Below are positions 26,424 to 34,741 of a stretch of DNA of 64,000 bases, piece by piece. This stretch comes from Leisingera aquaemixtae (GTDB lineage: Bacteria; Pseudomonadota; Alphaproteobacteria; Rhodobacterales; Rhodobacteraceae): positions 186,001 to 250,000 of the forward strand of contig NZ_JAHVJQ010000005.1 in the NCBI RefSeq assembly GCF_019801145.1. Direction: 5' to 3'. The notes beneath the pieces were generated by a model. It worked only from the letters and a program-made list of their open reading frames with translations. It ran no database searches and had not been told where the DNA came from. A program made the translations under genes and the position numbers. The first letter of the stretch is position 1, and each line of letters opens with the position of its first letter.

Positions 26424-27941
26424 TTACGGGGCGTGGGTGGTGATCAGGAAATAGACCCATTCGCCTTTGAAATCAGCATGTTGTCTGCGGGCGGCAGCGA
26501 CCTGGCTTCGCAGGAATTCCAGATAGGGTTCGGCAGGTTCGCTGAGCGGGCGGGTGCCGCCGTAGAGCGGGTGCGAGGCGGCGAAGGCCACCGCGATCTC
26601 CTGGCCGTAGGGCGGGCCGACGGTGATTTGCAGGCCGGGGTCCCCGGCTTCTTTGGCGCCGACACGCAGGGCGGTTTTGGGGGCGGCTTCAGCCAGCGGC
26701 ACCAATTCGTTCGGGGACAGGTGCAGCACCGCGCCGCCGGCATCGAAATAGTCCACGTAGACAAAGGCCGGGTAGTCCGGTGCCGTGAGATCGAAGAACA
26801 GCCGTTCGCCGCCGGAATAGTCGAGCACCCGGGCGTGGGCGTCGCTGCCGACCAGCAGCGGGTTGGTGATCTGGTCGGTGCTTTGCGGCAGGCCGACGTT
26901 TGAGATGCCCGCCAGCGCGCCGCATTGGGGGCGCGGCAGCAGGCGCATCTGGTCGGAGACGGTGATGTCACCGCCCATCTGCGCCTGCAGCGCCGCCAGA
27001 ACAGGAGAGCGCATGCCGTCCTCGGGCAAGTGTCCGCGGACCTCCAGCGTGGCGGTTTCCGGGACAAAGGCCACCTGCAGGCGGGAACAGGGCACCGCGG
27101 AGAGGATGCCGGATACGCCATCGCGCAGGGGATCGCCCTGTGCCGCCGCGTCGCCGGGCAGCATGAAGCTTTGGAAGGCGGCGAGGGAGACCGGGTCGAT
27201 GTCGCCGGAGCCGCCCTGGAAGGCCAGCGCGGCCTTGATGCGGGGGGCATCGGGGACGGCGGCCGGGGCGGGCTGCGGGTCGGGGTCGGTGCCGGGCAGG
27301 GCGGCGGTCTCAGGCTGCGCCTCCGGGCTGGGCTGGCTGGCCGGGACCGCCTGCGGCAGGGCTGCCGGGGCGGGTTGCACGGCTGCGGCGGAGGCCAGCG
27401 GGGCAGCAGCGTCGGGCAGCGGGACAGCGGGGCCTTCTGCGGCGGCGAGCAAGACCGGCTCCGGCACTGCGGAGGGTGCCTGCTGGACGGCAGCGGCCGC
27501 CTGGACGGCCTGTGCTGCGGATGGTTCGGCGGTTTCAGCAGGCGTGCTTTGCAGGCGGGCAACGGGCAGGCTGGCGGCGGGCGCCGCAGTGCTGGCGAGC
27601 CTGCTTGCCGCCGCCGGAGGCAGGCTGTCCGCCGGCGGGGCAGCGGAGGCGAGGCTGTCTGCCGCGGGGGCTTGGGGCAGGGCCTTGGACTGCGGGATGC
27701 TGCCGGCGGCGAGGCCCTGGCTTTGCGGCTGGGATTCAGGGGCCTGCGCGCCTTCGGCCGCTTGCGGCACCGCCTCGGACCGGGGAATGCGGTGGGCCTG
27801 CAGGTTGAGGCTGCTTTCCGGGGTTGGCTGCTGCGGCAGCGGGTCCGGGGTGAGCGAGATCAGAAGCGCGCCGGCGCCTGCGGCGTGCACCAGCGAGGAG
27901 GCCGCAAGCCCCAGCGCCCATATGGCAGGCTGGCGCGTCAC
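26424..27941 (-). CDS. TonB/TolA-like protein with DUF4384-type C-terminal module
   Basis: 505 residues from GTG 27941. A single N-terminal membrane helix (ALGLAASSLVHAAGAGALLISL) is followed by ~210 residues rich in Ala, Pro, Gln and Ser, the extended periplasmic spacer typical of TonB/TolA. The C-terminal ~250 residues contain a BON-like segment with two Cys and then a DUF4384-like domain (ARVLDYSGGERLFFDLTAPD, VYVDYFDAGGAVLHLSPNE, YGGTRPLSEPAEPYLEFL). The same arrangement ends the PpkA kinase at 61579-63735. It is the last gene of an operon with exbB-exbD-exbD, overlapping exbD by four bases, so it is probably the force-transmitting arm of that motor. The outer partner is unknown. Confidence 0.75.
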   Translation of the reverse strand: MTRQPAIWALGLAASSLVHAAGAGALLISLTPDPLPQQPTPESSLNLQAHRIPRSEAVPQAAEGAQAPESQPQSQGLAAGSIPQSKALPQAPAADSLASAAPPADSLPPAAASRLASTAAPAASLPVARLQSTPAETAEPSAAQAVQAAAAVQQAPSAVPEPVLLAAAEGPAVPLPDAAAPLASAAAVQPAPAALPQAVPASQPSPEAQPETAALPGTDPDPQPAPAAVPDAPRIKAALAFQGGSGDIDPVSLAAFQSFMLPGDAAAQGDPLRDGVSGILSAVPCSRLQVAFVPETATLEVRGHLPEDGMRSPVLAALQAQMGGDITVSDQMRLLPRPQCGALAGISNVGLPQSTDQITNPLLVGSDAHARVLDYSGGERLFFDLTAPDYPAFVYVDYFDAGGAVLHLSPNELVPLAEAAPKTALRVGAKEAGDPGLQITVGPPYGQEIAVAFAASHPLYGGTRPLSEPAEPYLEFLRSQVAAARRQHADFKGEWVYFLITTHAP

Positions 27942-28345
27942 CCGTCGGTTTCCGGGGTGACCACCAGCACCACGTCCTTGAACCCCAGCGCCTCGCCCTC
28001 GGCCACCAGCGGCAGCACGTTGCGCAGCTCGGCGGCGCGGTGGGCGTTGATGCGCAGGCGCAGCTCCGGATCGTCTGCCAGCAGGGCGGAGAGGGCAGGG
28101 GAGAGAGCCGCGCGGGGGAGTTCGTTACCGTCCAGCGCCAAAGCGCCTTGCGCCGAGATGGAGAGAGTGATGCCGCCGGCGGGCATGTCGCGGCCGGTGA
28201 CGGCGGTGGCGGGGCGGACGTCGAACGGCGCGGTGGCGTCCATCCGGCCGATCAGCATGAAGAACACCAGCAGGAAGAACACCACGTCGATCAGGGCGAT
28301 GATGGTTTCGGTATGGGGGCTGCGGGCCGGGCGGTTGAGCTTCAT
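27938..28345 (-). CDS. exbD: ExbD/TolR-family protein (second copy in operon)
   Basis: 135 residues with one N-terminal membrane helix carrying the essential Asp in TETIIALIDVVFFLLVFFML and a periplasmic C-terminal domain (GITLSISAQGALALDGNEL, LRLRINAHRAAELRNVLPLV). ExbD/TolR forms the proton channel and rotor of ExbBD/TolQR motors. Start and stop overlap both neighbouring genes by four bases. Two adjacent ExbD paralogues with one ExbB are common where a heteromeric ExbD pair serves one motor. Confidence 0.9.
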   Translation of the reverse strand: MKLNRPARSPHTETIIALIDVVFFLLVFFMLIGRMDATAPFDVRPATAVTGRDMPAGGITLSISAQGALALDGNELPRAALSPALSALLADDPELRLRINAHRAAELRNVLPLVAEGEALGFKDVVLVVTPETDG

Positions 28346-28752
28346 TGCGCCGCCTCCAGCCGCAGGACGCGCAGGCGGGTGACGCCGGCCAGGACGGCGC
28401 TGTCCATCACGGCGATCAGCGCCTGGGTCTGCGCCGCGCCGGAGGGCAGGATCACCACCTGGGTCAGCGGTTCCTCTGCCACCGCTGCGGCGAGGGCGGC
28501 GCGCAGGGTTCCGCCCTCCAGCGCGGTGCCGCGCAGCACCGGCACGCCGTCGGCGCCGAGCCGGATCATCAGTGTGCCGGCCGGGGATTGGCTGCTGCCG
28601 GCCGAGCCTTCGGAAGGTTTCACCGCCGGGATCATGTCGAGGTTCAGGTAGGTGGAGGTCACCATGAAGAACACCAAGAGGATCAGCATGACGTCGATCA
28701 TCGGCACCAGCGAGATCAGGGCGCGGGGGCGTGCGGGCCGGTTGATCATCAT
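28342..28752 (-). CDS. exbD: ExbD/TolR-family protein (first copy in operon)
   Basis: 136 residues. Membrane helix LISLVPMIDVMLILLVFFMV contains the conserved proton-path Asp; the periplasmic domain includes LMIRLGADGVPVLRG and VVILPSGAAQTQALIAVMDSA. It lies directly after exbB and overlaps the second exbD by ATGA. ATG 28752 or 28749 could be used. It diverges from the second copy, so the two are not a recent duplication. Confidence 0.9.
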   Translation of the reverse strand: MMINRPARPRALISLVPMIDVMLILLVFFMVTSTYLNLDMIPAVKPSEGSAGSSQSPAGTLMIRLGADGVPVLRGTALEGGTLRAALAAAVAEEPLTQVVILPSGAAQTQALIAVMDSAVLAGVTRLRVLRLEAAQ

Positions 28753-28770
28753 GGCGGCGTTCCCCCCGTG

Positions 28771-29388
28771 TCAGCGCGACCCGTCGATCAGCAGCAGGCG
28801 GCCGGCGGCGCTTTCGATGGTCTGGGCGGCGGCGTCGATGCGGGCGGCGAACAGGCCCGCGGCAACGGCGGCGGGGATTGCCACAAGAAGGCCCGCGGCA
28901 GTGGTCAGCAGCGCCTGCCAGATGCCGCCGGCCAGCACCGAGGCATTGGCGGCGCCCTGCGCCAGCTCCAGTTCCTGAAACGACTGGATCATGCCGAGAA
29001 CGGTGCCAAGGAGGCCCAGGAGCGGCGACACCATGGCGATGAGCTCCAGGAGGCGGATGAAGGAATTCATCCGGTTCACCTCCTCATTGCCGCGGCGTTG
29101 CAGCTCGTCCTGCAGCAGCGGGCCGCGCAGGCCCTCCTGCAGCGCCTGCATGGCGTAGCCCATCACCCTGTCGGCCGGGGATCTGCCGCCAGCAATGCTG
29201 TCCTGCGCCTGCTTGCGGTCGCCGTCCTTCCACAGGGTCAGCGCCTGTTCGCGGGCGTCCTGGCCGGAGCGCACCGGCCAGAGCTGGATCAGCTTGACCG
29301 CAATTACGGTGACCGACAGCAGCGACATCAGCGCCAGAAGCGCAATCACCGGGCCGCCGGTGCCGAGCATGTCCCAGGTGCCGCTCAT
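28771..29388 (-). CDS. exbB: ExbB/TolQ-family proton-channel protein
   Basis: 205 residues with three hydrophobic segments: GGPVIALLALMSLLSVTVIAV, then LLELIAMVSPLLGLLGTVLGM, then ALLTTAAGLLVAIPAAVAAGLF, the MotA/TolQ/ExbB signature order. It makes the pentameric stator-like channel around ExbD. The ATG follows the stop of the upstream secreted-protein gene by three bases. With two ExbD and the TonB-like protein it forms a complete inner-membrane energiser. It is divergent from the T6SS operon, with only two genes between. Confidence 0.92.
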   Translation of the reverse strand: MSGTWDMLGTGGPVIALLALMSLLSVTVIAVKLIQLWPVRSGQDAREQALTLWKDGDRKQAQDSIAGGRSPADRVMGYAMQALQEGLRGPLLQDELQRRGNEEVNRMNSFIRLLELIAMVSPLLGLLGTVLGMIQSFQELELAQGAANASVLAGGIWQALLTTAAGLLVAIPAAVAAGLFAARIDAAAQTIESAAGRLLLIDGSR

Positions 29389-29391
29389 GGC

Positions 29392-29811
29392 TTACTTCAC
29401 CAGCTGCGCGGCAGCGCGGGAGCCGAGCTCGAGGATCGGGAAACAGTCCATCTGCTCCTCGTTCTGGGGCTGGCAGGAAGTGATGTCGTGCAGCAGGATC
29501 TCGGAGATGTTGCTGCAGGCGATCTCGGGGATTTCGAACAGTTTCAGGGTGGTGCGCTGGACGGGCAGGGGGGCGGCGTCGATCGACAGGAGGCGGTCGA
29601 TCACCCCCTGGCTGTCGAGGATGGCGAGCGACATCTCGAAGCCTTCGAAGCTTTTGCCGGTCTGGTTGCGGAACAGGAAGAAGGCGCGGCAGCCGCCGCC
29701 CTCGATTTCCTCGGCCTTGTTCAGCTCGACCCGCAGCGGGCCGGTCTCCGCCGCGGCGGCCAGCGGCAGGCAGATCAGGGCGAGGGCAGTCAGCAGGCGT
29801 TTCAGGGGCAT
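29392..29811 (-). CDS. Secreted protein of unknown function in exbBD operon
   Basis: 139 residues, ATG 29811 with GGAG upstream. A signal peptide (MPLKRLLTALALICLPLAAAAE) is followed by a compact, mainly strand-forming domain: VELNKAEEIEGGGCRAFFLF, NQTGKSFEGFEMSLAILDSQG and four further Cys including CSNISEILLHDITSC and MDCFPIL, suggesting two disulfides. I do not recognise the family with certainty. It lies three bases before exbB, so it is probably a periplasmic partner of the ExbBD/TonB-like complex. There is no lipobox, so it does not look like the missing TssJ lipoprotein. Confidence 0.7.
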   Translation of the reverse strand: MPLKRLLTALALICLPLAAAAETGPLRVELNKAEEIEGGGCRAFFLFRNQTGKSFEGFEMSLAILDSQGVIDRLLSIDAAPLPVQRTTLKLFEIPEIACSNISEILLHDITSCQPQNEEQMDCFPILELGSRAAAQLVK

Positions 29812-29877
29812 CACTGTCTCCGGGTTCCGGTGGGATGCCCAGCCCGCAACCGCTGCGGGCCGGGCTGTTTTCGAAGG

Positions 29878-30726
29878 TCAGACCAGGGCGGTCAGGGCCT
29901 TTTCTATGCGGTCCATGGCGTCGCGGGCGGAATCGAGGTCGCGGCGTTTCAGGTGGCGGGCGGCCACATGCAGGGCGCGGCCCAGGCGGTCGCGGACCTT
30001 GCCCGGGGCGCGGGCGACATTGGCCTGCAGGGACTGGGCGCGCTTGACCTGGGCGCCAAGCGAGCGCTGGTCCATCTCGCGCTGGCCGCGTTTCATCGTC
30101 GTGGCCTCATCCTCACGGTCCTTGCCGATGCGGGCGACGGCGCGTTCGATCACCACGATCATGGTCTCGGCCTCCTGCAGGCGGCCGTCGTTGATCAGGC
30201 TGACGGATTTGGCGAGCGCGCGTTTCAGCTTCAGTTCCAAGGGACCGGGAGCGAGGCCGATGCGCGGCTGGATCCGCTTCAGCCGCCGTTTCAGCGGCGC
30301 GATGGCGTTGGGGTCGATGCCGGTGGCGGAGATGTCGGAGGCGTCCTCCTCTGTCACTTGGCCGTCAGGGGCTTCGGGCTTGAGGCTGTCCAGCAGGTTG
30401 CCGCCGTCATCGTAGAACAGCACGTTGACCTTGGCCGGGTTGCGCTTGAGGAACTTCTTGAGCTCCGTGACCATGCGCTGCGGCGCGCTTTCGCAGATCA
30501 CCTCCATCTCCCCGGAGCGCACCACATAAGTGCCCCAGGCCATCGGCGGGCCACCGCCCGCGTTCTTCATCGGGGTCTTGAGGGTTTCCGGTTTCTTGCC
30601 GGGCTGGATCATCAGCAGCGGGTCCTTGCCCTGGTCCAAGCAGAAGGCGAAGCTCATCCTCTTCTTGGCCCCCTCGCGGACCATCTCTTTGACTTCCTTG
30701 CCAGAAATACGATCAATACTCATCAT
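29878..30726 (-). CDS. T6SS-linked hypothetical protein, helical, no signal peptide
   Basis: 282 residues, ATG 30726 or 30723. The N-terminal ~100 residues are mixed (SIDRISGKEVKEMVREGAKK, FAFCLDQGKDPLLMIQP, FLKRNPAKVNVLFYDDGGNLL). From ~140 on the protein is strongly basic and helical, with KLKRALAKSVSLINDGRLQEAE, EMDQRSLGAQVKRAQSLQANV and ARHLKRRDLDSARDAMDRIEKAL, reminiscent of TPR-like or coiled-coil scaffolds. It looks cytoplasmic. It heads the operon running to exbB-exbD-tonB-like and is divergent from tssA across 189 bp, so it could connect the two machineries. Family not recognised. Confidence 0.65.
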   Translation of the reverse strand: MMSIDRISGKEVKEMVREGAKKRMSFAFCLDQGKDPLLMIQPGKKPETLKTPMKNAGGGPPMAWGTYVVRSGEMEVICESAPQRMVTELKKFLKRNPAKVNVLFYDDGGNLLDSLKPEAPDGQVTEEDASDISATGIDPNAIAPLKRRLKRIQPRIGLAPGPLELKLKRALAKSVSLINDGRLQEAETMIVVIERAVARIGKDREDEATTMKRGQREMDQRSLGAQVKRAQSLQANVARAPGKVRDRLGRALHVAARHLKRRDLDSARDAMDRIEKALTALV

Positions 30727-30915
30727 TCAGCCGCGGGTAAGAGCTTGGAAAAGGTTTGACTTTAGGATGGCGATAAGGCTCACTTGGGGTCAAGTTATTG
30801 TTTGAGGTTTCCGCGGGTTTAACCACCAGGCACGAAAAGAGTGGCTCCCGCTTTACGTTGCGTTACCTGAGGGTTGCGTGACCAATAATCAAAGCACCCA
30901 GGGGGGCGAAAGACG
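30727..30915. promoter_or_regulatory. Divergent promoter region of the T6SS operon
   Basis: 189 bp between the divergent helical-protein gene and tssA, with AT-richer stretches around 30750-30810 and a GGGGGGCGAAAGACG purine-rich leader before tssA. It is the only large upstream gap of the main T6SS operon, so it should carry its promoter. No clear sigma-54 or other defined box could be recognised. Confidence 0.45.
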
Positions 30916-31983
30916 ATGGATCCTGCAGTATTGCTGCAATCCAAAGGGGATGATGCCCCAAGCGGCGAAAATCTGGAATACGATCCCGCCTTCACCGACA
31001 TGGAGCTGGCGGCCCAGCCGGGCGAAGAGTCGGTGGTGGGCGATGAGAAGATCGAAGCCACCGATCCGGATTACCGCGAAGTTCAGAAGAAAGCGCTGGA
31101 AGTGCTGGAGCGCAGCCACGACCTGCGCGCGGCGGTGTTCCTGGGCGATGCGCTCTTGCATTCCGAGGGGCTGACCGGCTTTGCCGATGTGACCGCCTAT
31201 ATCCGCGGCTGCCTGGAGGACTTCTGGGACACCTGCCATCCGGAGCTGGATGAGGACGACGGCGACCCGACGATGCGGATCAACGCCATTCAGGACCTGT
31301 GCGGCCAGCCGGACGGGATGGCGGGGGCGTCGCCGCTGTACCGCTCATTGCGCCGGGCGCCGCTGAGCGAAAGCCGCGGCTTCGGGCGGTTCTGCCTGCG
31401 CGACATCGAAATTGCCGAAGGGCTGATGACGGCGCCGTCGGACATGGAGCACGTGCCGGATTCCGCCACCATCGGCGCAGCCTTTCAGGACAGCGACGGG
31501 GACACCGTTGCGGAACGGCTGGCAGCGGTGGAGAAGGCGGAGGAGAATGTGCGGGCGATCTCGGCGGTGTTCGACGAGCAGACGCCGGGGCAGGGCCCGG
31601 ATCTGAGCGCGCTGATCAAGCTGCTGCAGCAGATCGCCAAGCGCATCCGCACCTATGCCAATGTCGGTGCGGGTGAAGCGGTCGAGGACAGCGGCGACGA
31701 AGATGAGGCCGCGGAGGCCGGGGCGGCTGCCCCGGCTGCGGCTGCCGCCGGGCGTCCGGGCGGCGCGCCGGGGGCGATCAACTCGCCCGCGGATGTGTCC
31801 AACGCGCTGGACCGGATCATCGGCTACTACCGGCGCGCGGAACCGTCGAGCCCGCTGCCGATCCTGCTGGAGCGGGCCAAACGGCTGGTGGGGGCCGACT
31901 TCCTCACCATCATGAATGACATGGCGCCGCAGGGGGTGGACAACGTCAACCTCATTGGCGGCATCGAAGACGACGAAGACTGA
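30916..31983 (+). CDS. tssA: T6SS baseplate/cap protein TssA
   Basis: 355 residues. The N-terminal ImpA domain begins with LLQSKGDDAPSGENLEYDPAF and contains DPDYREVQKKALEVLERSHDLRAAVFL, the hallmark of TssA. An acidic/Ala-rich linker (~255-285) leads to a C-terminal helical domain (SPADVSNALDRIIGYYRRAEPSSPLPILLERAKRL) of the short TssA class. TssA organises baseplate and sheath polymerisation. It is first in the main T6SS operon, 70 bp before tssB. Confidence 0.93.
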   Translation: MDPAVLLQSKGDDAPSGENLEYDPAFTDMELAAQPGEESVVGDEKIEATDPDYREVQKKALEVLERSHDLRAAVFLGDALLHSEGLTGFADVTAYIRGCLEDFWDTCHPELDEDDGDPTMRINAIQDLCGQPDGMAGASPLYRSLRRAPLSESRGFGRFCLRDIEIAEGLMTAPSDMEHVPDSATIGAAFQDSDGDTVAERLAAVEKAEENVRAISAVFDEQTPGQGPDLSALIKLLQQIAKRIRTYANVGAGEAVEDSGDEDEAAEAGAAAPAAAAAGRPGGAPGAINSPADVSNALDRIIGYYRRAEPSSPLPILLERAKRLVGADFLTIMNDMAPQGVDNVNLIGGIEDDED

Positions 31984-32053
31984 CCGACACGGGGCAGGCC
32001 GCGGCCGGACCGGCTGCGGTACCCGTGAAAGCAAGACGAGTAAGGAGACCTAG

Positions 32054-32569
32054 ATGGCCGGAAGTTCACAGAAATTCATTGCCCGCAACCGGGCACCAAG
32101 GGTCCAGATCGAATATGACGTGGAGCTGTATGGCGCCGAGAAGAAGGTGCAGCTGCCGTTCGTGATGGGCGTGATGAGCGACCTGGTGGGCAAATCCGAA
32201 GTGGAGCAGCCCGCGGTGGCGGACCGCAAGTTCCTGGAAATCGACGTGGACAACTTCGATGACCGGATGAAGTCGATGGCGCCGCGCGCCGCCTTCACCG
32301 TGCCCAACACGCTGACCGGCGAGGGCAACCTGGCGGTCGACATCACCTTTGAGAGCATGGACGATTTCCAGCCCGCCGCGATTGCCGCCAAGGTGGAGCC
32401 GCTGCGCGAGCTTCTGGAGGCGCGCACCCAGCTTTCGAACCTGATGACCTACATGGACGGCAAGACCGGCGCCGAGGATCTGATCTCCAAGATCATCCAG
32501 GACCCGAGCCTGCTGAAGACCCTGGCGGCGCAGCCGAAACCCGGCAACGAAGCCGACAGCGAAGAATAA
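32054..32569 (+). CDS. tssB: T6SS contractile sheath small subunit TssB
   Basis: 171 residues, normal TssB (VipA/ImpB) length. It begins MAGSSQKFIARNRAPRVQIEY and includes VELYGAEKKVQLPFVMGVMSDL, RKFLEIDVDNFDDRM and TFESMDDFQPAAIAAKVEPL, all typical. It pairs with TssC to form the sheath whose contraction fires the Hcp tube. Its first ~155 residues are almost identical to the N-terminus of the giant fusion at 43854, including 107 bp of identical DNA (32105-32211), indicating recent duplication or gene conversion. Confidence 0.97.
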   Translation: MAGSSQKFIARNRAPRVQIEYDVELYGAEKKVQLPFVMGVMSDLVGKSEVEQPAVADRKFLEIDVDNFDDRMKSMAPRAAFTVPNTLTGEGNLAVDITFESMDDFQPAAIAAKVEPLRELLEARTQLSNLMTYMDGKTGAEDLISKIIQDPSLLKTLAAQPKPGNEADSEE

Positions 32570-32584
32570 TAGGGGAGGACAAAG

Positions 32585-34081
32585 ATGGCTGAAGAAGAAC
32601 TCCAGGCGGAAGCCGCTGCCGGTGAAGCCGCCTTTGGCTCTGCCGAATTCGCAAGCCTGCTGCAGAAGGAATTCCGCCCCAAGTCGGACCAGGCCAAGAC
32701 GGCCGTGGAAAGCGCGGTCAAGACCCTGGCCGAGCAGGCGCTGGCAAACTCCGCGCTGATTTCCGATGACGCGTTGCGCTCGATCGAGAGCATCGTGGCG
32801 GAGATCGACAAGAAGCTGACCGAACAGGTCAACCTGATCCTGCACAATGAGGATTTCCAGCAGCTCGAAAGTGCCTGGCGCGGCCTGCACTATCTGGTGA
32901 ACAACACCGAAACCGACGAGATGCTGAAGATCCGGGTGATGCCGATCACCAAGAAGGAAATGTCGAAGACCCTGAAGAAGTTCAAGGGCACGGCCTGGGA
33001 TCAGTCGCCGATCTTCAAGAAGATCTACACCGAGGAATTCAGCCAGCTGGGCGGCGAGCCCTACGGCTCGCTGGTGGCGGATTACCATTTCGACCACTCG
33101 CCTCCGGATATCGAGCTGCTGGGTGAAATGTCCAAGATCGCCGCGGCCGCGCATGCGCCGCTGATCACCGGCGCCAAGCCGACGCTGTTCCAGATGGACA
33201 GCTGGGCGGAACTGTCGAACCCGCGCGATCTGACCAAGATCTTCCAGACCCCGGAATATGCCGCCTGGCGCAGCCTGCGCGAAAGCGAGGACGCCAAATA
33301 CGTCGGCCTGGCAATGCCGCGGTTCCTGGGCCGTCTGCCCTATGGCTCCAAGACCGACCCGGTGGAGGAGTTTGCCTTTGAGGAAGACACCGCAGGCGCG
33401 ACCAGCGACAAATACGGCTGGGTCAACGCGGCCTACGGCATGGCGGTGAACATCACCCGGTCGTTCAAGATGTACGGCTGGTGCTCGCGCATCCGCGGGG
33501 TGGAAAGCGGCGGCACGCTGGAGAACCTGCCCAGCCACACCTTCCCGACCACCGATGGCGGCGTCGATCAGAAATGCCCGACCGAAATTGCCATCGACGA
33601 CCGGCGCGAGGCGGAACTCGCGAAGAACGGCATGATGCCGCTGATCCACCGCAAGAACACCGATGTTGCCACCTTCATGGGGGCGCAGTCGCTGCACAAG
33701 CCGGCCGAATACGACGATCCGGACGCCACCGCCAACGCCAATCTGGGCGCGCGGCTGCCGTATCTGTTCGCCACCTGCCGGTTTGCGCACTATCTGAAGT
33801 GCATGGTGCGGGACAAAGTCGGCTCGTTCAAAAGCCGTCAGGACATGGAGTCCTGGCTGCAGGACTGGATCAACAACTATGTTGATTTCAACGCGGATAT
33901 CTCCTCGGAGAACGAGAAGGCGCGCAAGCCTCTGGCTGCAGCCGAAGTGGTTGTGGAAGAGGTCGAGGGCAACCCGGGGTATTACACCTCAAAATTCTTC
34001 CTGCGCCCGCATTACCAGCTCGAGGGGCTTTCGGTCTCGCTGCGGCTGGTATCGAAACTGCCCTCGGAAAAAGGAGGCTGA
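32585..34081 (+). CDS. tssC: T6SS contractile sheath large subunit TssC
   Basis: 498 residues, standard for TssC (VipB/EvpB). Recognisable segments are LILHNEDFQQLESAWRGLHYLV, ADYHFDHSPPDIELLGEMSKIAA, AMPRFLGRLPYGSKTDP, and the C-terminal FFLRPHYQLEGLSVSLRLVSKLP that ends the sheath domain. With TssB it assembles the cytoplasmic contractile sheath recycled by ClpV. Spacing from tssB is 15 bp with a GGGGAGGA ribosome-binding site, fitting equimolar expression. Confidence 0.97.
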   Translation: MAEEELQAEAAAGEAAFGSAEFASLLQKEFRPKSDQAKTAVESAVKTLAEQALANSALISDDALRSIESIVAEIDKKLTEQVNLILHNEDFQQLESAWRGLHYLVNNTETDEMLKIRVMPITKKEMSKTLKKFKGTAWDQSPIFKKIYTEEFSQLGGEPYGSLVADYHFDHSPPDIELLGEMSKIAAAAHAPLITGAKPTLFQMDSWAELSNPRDLTKIFQTPEYAAWRSLRESEDAKYVGLAMPRFLGRLPYGSKTDPVEEFAFEEDTAGATSDKYGWVNAAYGMAVNITRSFKMYGWCSRIRGVESGGTLENLPSHTFPTTDGGVDQKCPTEIAIDDRREAELAKNGMMPLIHRKNTDVATFMGAQSLHKPAEYDDPDATANANLGARLPYLFATCRFAHYLKCMVRDKVGSFKSRQDMESWLQDWINNYVDFNADISSENEKARKPLAAAEVVVEEVEGNPGYYTSKFFLRPHYQLEGLSVSLRLVSKLPSEKGG

Positions 34082-34148
34082 TTACCCACTCCCCAGCCTT
34101 AACCAAGCATAGTGCAGTAGAGTTCTAAATTTTTGAAAGGATAGCAAA

Positions 34149-34649
34149 ATGGCTGCAAACATGTTCGTACAGATCTCGGACATCGAAGGCGATGCAACCG
34201 AGGAGAACCACAAGAAGTGGATCGTGGTCCAGTCGGCAAGCTGGAACGTGGAACGTGCAGTTGAAATGACCGATCTGGGTTCGACCCAGCGGATGCACGC
34301 GAACTCGAACTTCGGCAAGGTTGAGCTTACCTCGCAGATGGGCAAGGCGTCGAACGACCTGGCGCTGTCGGTGGCCAACGGCACCGTGCGCCCGGAAATC
34401 ATCATGCACTGGTGCCGTTCCGGCGACAGCGCCAGCCAGGGCCTGCTGGTCTATTCGATCTGGAAGTTCAAGGATGTGGTGGTTGACAGCTATTCCATCT
34501 CTGCCAGCGAAGACGGCATCCCGGAAGAAACCTGGTCGCTGGCCTATGCTTCGCTGGAGCATGAGTACAAGTCGACCAACCAGAAAACCGGCAAGCTCAC
34601 CACTGAAGGCACCTTCAAGTGGAACGTGCAGACCGGCAAGGTCGAGTAA
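34149..34649 (+). CDS. hcp: T6SS inner tube protein Hcp
   Basis: 166 residues of the Hcp1 family: MFVQISDIEGDATEENHKKWIVV, SASWNVERAVEMTDLGSTQR and the C-terminal LAYASLEHEYKSTNQKTGKL. Hcp hexamers stack into the secreted tube. It lies 67 bp after tssC in an AT-rich leader with GAAAGGA as ribosome-binding site, so it may have its own promoter or a processed mRNA. A strong terminator follows directly, which should leave hcp more abundant than the genes after it. There is no C-terminal effector extension. Confidence 0.97.
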   Translation: MAANMFVQISDIEGDATEENHKKWIVVQSASWNVERAVEMTDLGSTQRMHANSNFGKVELTSQMGKASNDLALSVANGTVRPEIIMHWCRSGDSASQGLLVYSIWKFKDVVVDSYSISASEDGIPEETWSLAYASLEHEYKSTNQKTGKLTTEGTFKWNVQTGKVE

Positions 34650-34659
34650 GACCCATGGC

Positions 34660-34696
34660 CGGCCCCGGGCGTCTCTGCGCCCGGGGTCCGTTTTTC
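34660..34696 (+). terminator. Terminator or attenuator after hcp
   Basis: Perfect nine-bp stem CCCCGGGCG / CGCCCGGGG (34663-34671 and 34678-34686) with a TCTCTG loop, followed after four bases by TTTTT. It separates hcp from tagJ inside the T6SS operon and would set partial read-through. Confidence 0.85.
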
Positions 34697-34741
34697 TGAT
34701 CCCGTTTGCAGCAGCCAGCCCTAGTTCCGGAGTAAAGCCCC

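Noticed and set aside
29392-29811. TssJ lipoprotein
   Set aside because: There is a signal peptide but no lipobox Cys, and the gene is in the exbBD operon rather than with tssK-tssL-tssM.
30830-30870. Sigma-54 promoter upstream of tssA (TGGC...TTGC)
   Set aside because: The two elements are about 12 bases apart instead of the required spacing for -24/-12, so it is not a valid site.
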